Positions 4,887 to 9,649 of a stretch of 9,649 nucleotides of DNA are shown in pieces. Source of the stretch: JBHELT01 sp046262935 (lineage in GTDB: Bacteria; Actinomycetota; CADDZG01; JAHWKV01). Each line of letters starts with the position of its first letter. Position 1 is the first letter of the stretch. Under the pieces are notes generated by a model that did not search any database, was not told the origin of the DNA, and was given only the letters and a program-made list of their open reading frames with translations. The position numbers were made by a program, and so were the translations under genes. The stretch is from positions 1-9,649 of the forward strand of contig JBHELT010000002.1 in the NCBI GenBank assembly GCA_046262935.1, read 5' to 3'.

Positions 4887-7721
4887 TCAAACTCCCGTAT
4901 TCACTGCCAGCGATCTCGCAATATTCACGTTCAGCGTTCCCGCGGACTTACCGAAGCCCCCCACTTGGATGTAGTAGGTGCCAGCTGTTGCCCCAAAGCT
5001 GAATGCTCCAGTTGTAGCATCACAGCCAACTCTAACCAGATCCTTTAGACCGGTCCCCTTGAAGACCGAAATCACAGGCTGAAGAGCTCCTCGCGCATTG
5101 ACGGTCACAACGTCAACGATTGGCACATCCACGCGGTACCAAATGGAGGCTGCGACAGCATTGACATTCCCCAGCTGGGTACATGAGCGTGGTTCACCCG
5201 GCTCAACACTCGCCGCTAGTGTGTCCTGGGTGTCGGCTAAGACCGGTTGATCGACACGTTTGGCTTCCGCCAGGTCATCGTTGGCGGGAAAGGACGTTGG
5301 CGCGAGTCCGACGTCTAGGTCGGCTGCATAGGAATCGTTACCTGCGATTTGCACATAATAGGTTTGGGATGACCTTGCTCGAAAGTAAAGATCAGTACCG
5401 CACGCGCTCTCCTTCAACGTTCCGTCATCATTCCGAACGAATACGGCCGCTGATGGCATGAAGGTGTATCTGGAAACATAGTGATCCTTGATGGTCAAAT
5501 GAGCGCCACGATCTGCGTCCGGATGGTACGAATACCAAATGGACTGACCACCGTAGTCACAAGATGCCAGCGGTTCTCCAGGTTCACTCGAACCCCCCGA
5601 CAAGTCTGGAGTCGCCGAGAAAGGTAGCGCAGGAATTGCTGTCGCATTGCTAAAGTCATCGTTCGGCGGAAGGGAACCTGAAGTACCGCCGACATGCAGA
5701 TAAATCAGAGGTGTGTATCCACACCATTCGTCGCCGCAATCGTAGCCCCCGGTTATCTTGATGTAATAGGTAATACCTGCGTTCGCCCGCATGCTGAATC
5801 GAGGAAACTCGCTGAAACCATGGCAGGCCACCTCAACCAGGGAACCTGCACCGTCGACTCTGTAAGCCGTGTAATCAACGCGATAGTTTCCATTGGCGTT
5901 CAAGACGATGGCTTCATCGGTGCTCGGGGTGATTCGAAACCAGATCCCGTTTCTGGCAGGTAGGCATGAACTGACTGGTTCAGAGGAATCGTCCGAAGGA
6001 TAACCAATGGCGTTGAGATCTATCGCCGCGGGGAAGGTTAGGGGAACAGCCTCAGACACGGTGTAGTTGTCCCAAAAGGTCGTTGCATAACCTTGAATCC
6101 TGGTTGATTCCTGGCTCGACATGCGCGAACGCAAGCCAGCCAGTCGAATTAGATATGTAACTCCGGGCCTGATATGCAAATAACGGTCCCTGCGAGCGGG
6201 AATATCCATGATTGGCGACGGACTCCCGTTGACTAGGGTGAAGAAGGAAGCCCCGACGGCCCAATAGTCGGAATCCCGCCAACTAACGTAAACGCCGGTT
6301 TCGATGGGCGATGTGATCTTGTACCAGATCGTTCCGTAATCCATCGGGTCGCCTGGATCCGCAGTTGCATTCACCAGACTGCTCGAAACATCGAAACTCG
6401 GAAGTGTTAAAGATTCGGCACCTGAGTACTCGTCATTTGCGGGCGGGGAGACGTACTTAAGTGAAACCGGAAGCACCACCTCAGTGTCGTCAGCAACCTG
6501 GACGTAATAAGTCTGCTCTGCCTCGGTTCTGAAGACCACATCGGCTGGCCCGAAGGGTAATGACTCTGGTTGATTGTCACAGACTACGAGACTCAAGGAC
6601 CCAATAGAAGAGCCCGTGTAGACGGCGATAAAAGCACTCGTCGCCGGCGCGTCCACGTCGGCTCTAAAAACACCGCCGCTGTCGGCAGTGAACCGGTACC
6701 AAAAGGTCCTGGTCCCCGAATATCCGCAGCCGAAAGTCTCACCGGCTTCGGCCGTGGTCATAGTGCTATCGACGGAATCGCTGAAAGGGAGACTGACGAT
6801 CTTAGCCGAGGCAAAGTCGTCATTGACAATAACGCTAGCCAGACGAAATTGAAGGTCACCGTAGTCTGCGTATTCGGAGGAGCTACGGGTCGAACCCACT
6901 TGCATATAGTAGGTCTTACCGGCCCTCGCAATGAACCGGGATTCGGCTTTACTTGATTGGTACGAATAGCCACAGAATCGTTCATTCAGCGTCGGCATGG
7001 ATGCACCTTCGTAGATCGCACGAAAGTCACCCGCGTTGGGCTGGAATACGATGCCCGTATCTACGGAAAACGCCAGTCGGTACCAAATCGTCTTATTGAT
7101 CCCGGATACACATGAGGGGATAGGCTCACCAGCTTGTGTGCTCATCTGGCTGAGGTAGATCGGAGTGGCAACAGTCCCACTGAGATCTTGCGCATTCGTG
7201 AATGAGTCGCTGGGAGGCAACGCCGTGGTCAGCTGGAGGTCTTGACGATAGCTGGACGCGTCTTTTCCTCCCACCCTGAAGTAATACGTATGCCCCGATT
7301 CAAGTGTCGTCCAGATCATCGATTGGCCGCCACCCGGCCAGGCTTCCTCGTTGCAAGCAAGCTCGGTGAGATCTGCAAGAGCACTGCCATCGAAGATCGA
7401 GAACTCGGTGTCCCACCAAGTTCCGAGCGTATTGGCATTGACCCCTGTTCTCTCGGAGGGCGTGAACTTGAACCAAGTGGTTCCGTTCGAGGCGCCACAA
7501 CGGCTCGCGGGTTCACTAGGCTCGTTCGTAGCACCCCGGGAGTCCTGCTCATTCGACCAAGGAAGGCTCGGCACAAGCGTCGCGTTAGAAAAGTTGTCGT
7601 TGGCCGGGGTAGCCATGGCAGTCGGCGCTGTCGAAACAAAGGCCCCAAGCATCATTATAAACGAAACCAGAAATGCCAAAACTCGCCGCCATCGGGCCGG
7701 ATGCGCGTGCTTTTCCTTCAA
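4887..7721 (-). CDS. Secreted protein with seven tandem PPC-like beta-sandwich repeats
   Basis: This 944-residue exported protein consists of a signal peptide and seven repeats. The signal peptide has a basic N-terminus (HPARWRR), a hydrophobic core at about 14-30 and a probable cleavage after AMA (35-37). The repeats begin near residues 39, 169, 298, 427, 549, 684 and 811. Each follows a pattern of PxNDxFxxA, then EPGEPxxxC, then (T/S)IWYR, then a short V/IFxG segment, a second Cys, and a closing TYYxQVGG. This resembles PPC-type beta-sandwich domains found in secreted bacterial proteins, though I cannot run a profile search. No protease, glycosidase, transmembrane or sorting signal is present, so binding or adhesion is the likeliest role. 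The start is a TTG at 7721-7719, just four bases after the stop of the propeller gene, with AGGA seven bases upstream (7729-7732). An in-frame TAA further upstream rules out a longer form with an ATG. Confidence 0.85.
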   Translation of the reverse strand: MKEKHAHPARWRRVLAFLVSFIMMLGAFVSTAPTAMATPANDNFSNATLVPSLPWSNEQDSRGATNEPSEPASRCGASNGTTWFKFTPSERTGVNANTLGTWWDTEFSIFDGSALADLTELACNEEAWPGGGQSMIWTTLESGHTYYFRVGGKDASSYRQDLQLTTALPPSDSFTNAQDLSGTVATPIYLSQMSTQAGEPIPSCVSGINKTIWYRLAFSVDTGIVFQPNAGDFRAIYEGASMPTLNERFCGYSYQSSKAESRFIARAGKTYYMQVGSTRSSSEYADYGDLQFRLASVIVNDDFASAKIVSLPFSDSVDSTMTTAEAGETFGCGYSGTRTFWYRFTADSGGVFRADVDAPATSAFIAVYTGSSIGSLSLVVCDNQPESLPFGPADVVFRTEAEQTYYVQVADDTEVVLPVSLKYVSPPANDEYSGAESLTLPSFDVSSSLVNATADPGDPMDYGTIWYKITSPIETGVYVSWRDSDYWAVGASFFTLVNGSPSPIMDIPARRDRYLHIRPGVTYLIRLAGLRSRMSSQESTRIQGYATTFWDNYTVSEAVPLTFPAAIDLNAIGYPSDDSSEPVSSCLPARNGIWFRITPSTDEAIVLNANGNYRVDYTAYRVDGAGSLVEVACHGFSEFPRFSMRANAGITYYIKITGGYDCGDEWCGYTPLIYLHVGGTSGSLPPNDDFSNATAIPALPFSATPDLSGGSSEPGEPLASCDYGGQSIWYSYHPDADRGAHLTIKDHYVSRYTFMPSAAVFVRNDDGTLKESACGTDLYFRARSSQTYYVQIAGNDSYAADLDVGLAPTSFPANDDLAEAKRVDQPVLADTQDTLAASVEPGEPRSCTQLGNVNAVAASIWYRVDVPIVDVVTVNARGALQPVISVFKGTGLKDLVRVGCDATTGAFSFGATAGTYYIQVGGFGKSAGTLNVNIARSLAVNTGV
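4911..7607 (-). repeat. Seven protein-level tandem repeats of about 121-137 residues
   Basis: Distances between successive ND anchors (residues 42, 172, 301, 430, 551, 688, 814) are 130, 129, 129, 121, 137 and 126. The closing TYYxQV-type strand recurs at 145, 270, 404, 522, 651, 787 and 915. Repeats 1 and 6 look most alike (NDNFSNATLVPSLPW against NDDFSNATAIPALPF). The DNA is too diverged for nucleotide repeats to be visible, so the duplications are old. Each repeat has one cysteine pair 46-53 residues apart (75/123, 204/250, 332/381, 586/633, 721/774, 847/900), except repeat 4, which has none. Confidence 0.85.
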
Positions 7722-7725
7722 GTTC

Positions 7726-9649
7726 TTATCCTGTCCATTGGATATCCCTTACCAAAACGCTAGCCTGACCGATGTCTCCCGTTAGATCCAGATACACGAG
7801 CGCATAGGAAGTTCCAGGAGATGTGAGTGCGACGGTTAAGTCTCGCACTCCTTGATCCTTCGAGAAACAGTCAAAAGCTAGTCTGGCATTGGTGCTCTTT
7901 GAGCGAATCACAAGGCAACCCCTGAATCGGTTTGAGAATTGCGAAAGCGTGGTGGTGATCGCGCCGGACATGTGAGCTGTGACTGTGACCTGTCCCTGGG
8001 CGGGCAGATCAAGATCAGCTCGAAGCTCGGAGTGATTGATTGCGTAAAAGTAACCACCGTACCAAGGTGGGAGGTAGATGAAGTCCCAGCCTGCCGTAGA
8101 CAGGAGGCCATATATGGGACGGGACGCTTCATTCAATCCCTGACTTTGACCCTTGTCGTTGTACCAACAGTACGACTGGCCCGGCGACGTGATCAACGTT
8201 CCGCTGCCGGTATTGGGAGTCGGCGTTCCTTGAACAGCGCAAACTGTAGAGGAGTCGTACGGAGCCCTTCTAACTCTCGGGGGATTCACGAAGGCATCGG
8301 CTGTTGCTTTGGCTCGATCCACCTCTTCGCCAACCACGAGATTCAATTGATCGATTCGTTCGCCCACTATCGGATCCAAACAGGCGATATCACATCCGAT
8401 GGTGAAATCACGTAGATAAGTGCTTCGTTTTGCGCCCTGGGGAGCCTCAGTCGAAAAAGCAGCCGCCGTTGCGTTCGAAGATAGCGCCACACCCTTGGAA
8501 TCTGTAGCACTCTGAGTTTCATCGGGAAGGACTGAGACGAGCGCCGTAAGGCCGGAGATTCGATCTTTGACGTAAACGTCGGCGGCAGCGTTAGTGTCGC
8601 TCGCAACCAGTGGAAGATATGACGAAAAGGCTACGAATCTACCGTCAGCTGATATTGCCAGATCGTAGATAGTGGTTGCATGCGTAGCCGGAGATGGCGG
8701 AGTGATATTCGCGACGCGAGTACTTTTCGGACTGTTGAGGTTGCGGACATAGACACTTTGACCTTCAGTTTGAGGATCCTCAGTACCGATGAAGACGGCA
8801 AACTTTCCGTCTGCCGAGACTCGCGAGCCCCGGCCATTCATCACGACGCCGTTTATGGAAACACCCAGATTGGAGGTGGCTGTTCCTGTTGCTTCGTCGA
8901 AGATCCCGTTGTTGTCTGTATCTCGATCGTGAAAGTGGGAGGTTGTGTCGTCGGGAGTATCAAAGACGACGATCCTTCCGTCGTTGGAGATGTCGATCGA
9001 GCCAACGTTCAGATAGTCGGGTATTTGGTAGATCCACCTTTGAGTGGCGGTGGCCACGTTCCAGACTCCAACCAGACTGATTTGCTGCTCGGATTCGTTC
9101 CAGCCGGTTAGTTTGAGCGCCGCCGCCACACCGTCACCGGACAATCGAATCGCGTCAACCAAGTACGGCTGATTGAGGCCCAATACCGAGCTTATGCGTC
9201 TGGAGTCCATGTAACGAATCCAACCCCAGCTGGGACGACATGCTCCTGGGTTAAGGAGGTCCATGCCGCCGCCTATATAGCCAACTCTGCTGCCATCGGC
9301 TGAAATGGAAGGTCTTACGTGGCAGTACCATCCCGCCCCCTCCCCGGGTAGATCGATCGAAACCAACTCCGTCATACCCGTCAGCATGTCGCGGCGATAG
9401 ATATCCCAAACTGAATCGGTATCCTCCGGGTCCAGGCGCGAGACTGACTCAAATGCAACATACCTGCCGTCCGCAGAGATCGAAGCCCTGGCACCATCAC
9501 CTGCGGTGAAAGCTGGATTCGTTTCTTCCGGCACAGAAGAAACGAGCGTGGTCCTGCCAGAACGGACTCGATCGGCGCCTGCTTCCTGCCTCGAGAACGG
9601 GATAGAAATGAGCGCCAGTACAACAATGAGGCAGGCCGAGGCTCTAGGC
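7726..9649 (-). CDS. Secreted seven-bladed PD40/TolB-like beta-propeller protein (5' end beyond window)
   Basis: The open frame runs from the stop at 7726 to the right edge without interruption, giving 640 visible residues. A GTG at 9534 could be taken as a start, but the frame upstream encodes a hydrophobic stretch (ACLIVVLALISIPF) and an AGA cleavage-like site, a signal peptide, so the true start lies just outside. Seven blade motifs of the (S/D)ISADGRxVAF type begin at visible residues of about 56, 114, 167, 219, 276, 331 and 387, spaced 52-58 residues, as expected for a seven-bladed propeller. Between blades 4 and 5 is a DxDxDNNGIFDE loop typical of calcium binding. The last 220 or so residues form an unrecognised beta-rich domain with six cysteines. 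No catalytic motif is visible. The function is probably extracellular binding or scaffolding. It is tightly coupled to the next gene (TAA, four bases, TTG). Confidence 0.85.
   Translation of the reverse strand, partial: PRASACLIVVLALISIPFSRQEAGADRVRSGRTTLVSSVPEETNPAFTAGDGARASISADGRYVAFESVSRLDPEDTDSVWDIYRRDMLTGMTELVSIDLPGEGAGWYCHVRPSISADGSRVGYIGGGMDLLNPGACRPSWGWIRYMDSRRISSVLGLNQPYLVDAIRLSGDGVAAALKLTGWNESEQQISLVGVWNVATATQRWIYQIPDYLNVGSIDISNDGRIVVFDTPDDTTSHFHDRDTDNNGIFDEATGTATSNLGVSINGVVMNGRGSRVSADGKFAVFIGTEDPQTEGQSVYVRNLNSPKSTRVANITPPSPATHATTIYDLAISADGRFVAFSSYLPLVASDTNAAADVYVKDRISGLTALVSVLPDETQSATDSKGVALSSNATAAAFSTEAPQGAKRSTYLRDFTIGCDIACLDPIVGERIDQLNLVVGEEVDRAKATADAFVNPPRVRRAPYDSSTVCAVQGTPTPNTGSGTLITSPGQSYCWYNDKGQSQGLNEASRPIYGLLSTAGWDFIYLPPWYGGYFYAINHSELRADLDLPAQGQVTVTAHMSGAITTTLSQFSNRFRGCLVIRSKSTNARLAFDCFSKDQGVRDLTVALTSPGTSYALVYLDLTGDIGQASVLVRDIQWTG
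7729..7732 (-). promoter_or_regulatory. Ribosome binding site supporting the TTG start at 7721
   Basis: The minus strand reads AGGA, immediately followed by the propeller gene's stop (TAA), then four bases and the TTG. The seven-base spacing is good. The site sits inside the end of the upstream gene, so translation of the two genes is probably coupled. Confidence 0.55.
8893..8928 (-). other. Calcium-binding-type loop within the propeller protein
   Basis: The twelve codons encode DRDTDNNGIFDE, matching the D-x-D-x-D-N-x-G-x-x-D-E pattern of thrombospondin-type-3 and EF-hand-like loops. Such insertions are common in secreted bacterial PD40 propellers and suggest the fold is stabilised by extracellular calcium. 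The motif is seen directly; metal binding is inferred. Confidence 0.6.

Noticed and set aside
4911..7607. Nucleotide-level tandem repeat or CRISPR-like array
   Set aside because: The periodicity exists only in the protein; the DNA of the repeats is diverged and there are no identical short repeats with regular spacers.
7607..7721. Tat (twin-arginine) export signal in the seven-repeat protein
   Set aside because: An Arg pair is present at residues 12-13, but the context (WRRVLAF) lacks the Ser/Thr before the pair and the rest of the Tat consensus; a Sec signal fits better.
9532..9534. GTG as the start of the propeller gene
   Set aside because: The frame continues upstream through a signal peptide and the first strand of the propeller, so this GTG is an internal Val codon.

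Overview
The window reads as chromosomal DNA of an actinobacterium (Actinomycetota). The evidence is the run metK-priA-def-fmt, whose order is typical of that phylum, and a PriA that has lost its helicase motifs, as actinobacterial PriA proteins do. An Acidimicrobiia-like lineage is a guess from moderate G+C and from PriA keeping traces of the canonical motifs; nothing here proves it. Every supported gene lies on the minus strand, so transcription runs from high to low coordinates.

High-coordinate part (about 4014-9649): three consecutive genes for exported proteins without any recognisable catalytic site. The first (7726 to the right edge, 5'-incomplete) has a signal peptide, a seven-bladed PD40/TolB-like beta-propeller and an unrecognised C-terminal beta-rich domain. 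Four bases after its stop codon, a TTG codon starts the second gene (4887-7721). This encodes a signal peptide followed by seven tandem repeats of about 128 residues resembling pre-peptidase C-terminal (PPC)-type beta-sandwiches. After a 132-bp gap comes a small secreted six-cysteine protein (4014-4754) of unknown function. These look like cell-surface or extracellular binding proteins; their common purpose is unknown.

Low-coordinate part (1-3915): a housekeeping cluster. A TATAAT box and a good Shine-Dalgarno sequence precede metK (S-adenosylmethionine synthetase). priA (30 bp later), def (peptide deformylase, 16 bp later) and fmt (methionyl-tRNA formyltransferase, overlapping def by one base and cut by the left edge) follow closely and probably share its transcript. 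Fmt formylates the initiator Met-tRNA and Def removes that formyl group after translation starts, so the pair is functionally matched; MetK uses methionine to make SAM.

The points most worth a second look are a PriA that has lost both the helicase motifs and the whole cysteine-rich zinc module, the seven-repeat exported protein in which one repeat has lost both members of an otherwise invariant cysteine pair, the exported gene cluster itself, and an unusual His-to-Gln change in the MetK active-site loop. No RNA gene, CRISPR array, insertion sequence or attachment site was found. The longest stretch without a gene is 132 bp.
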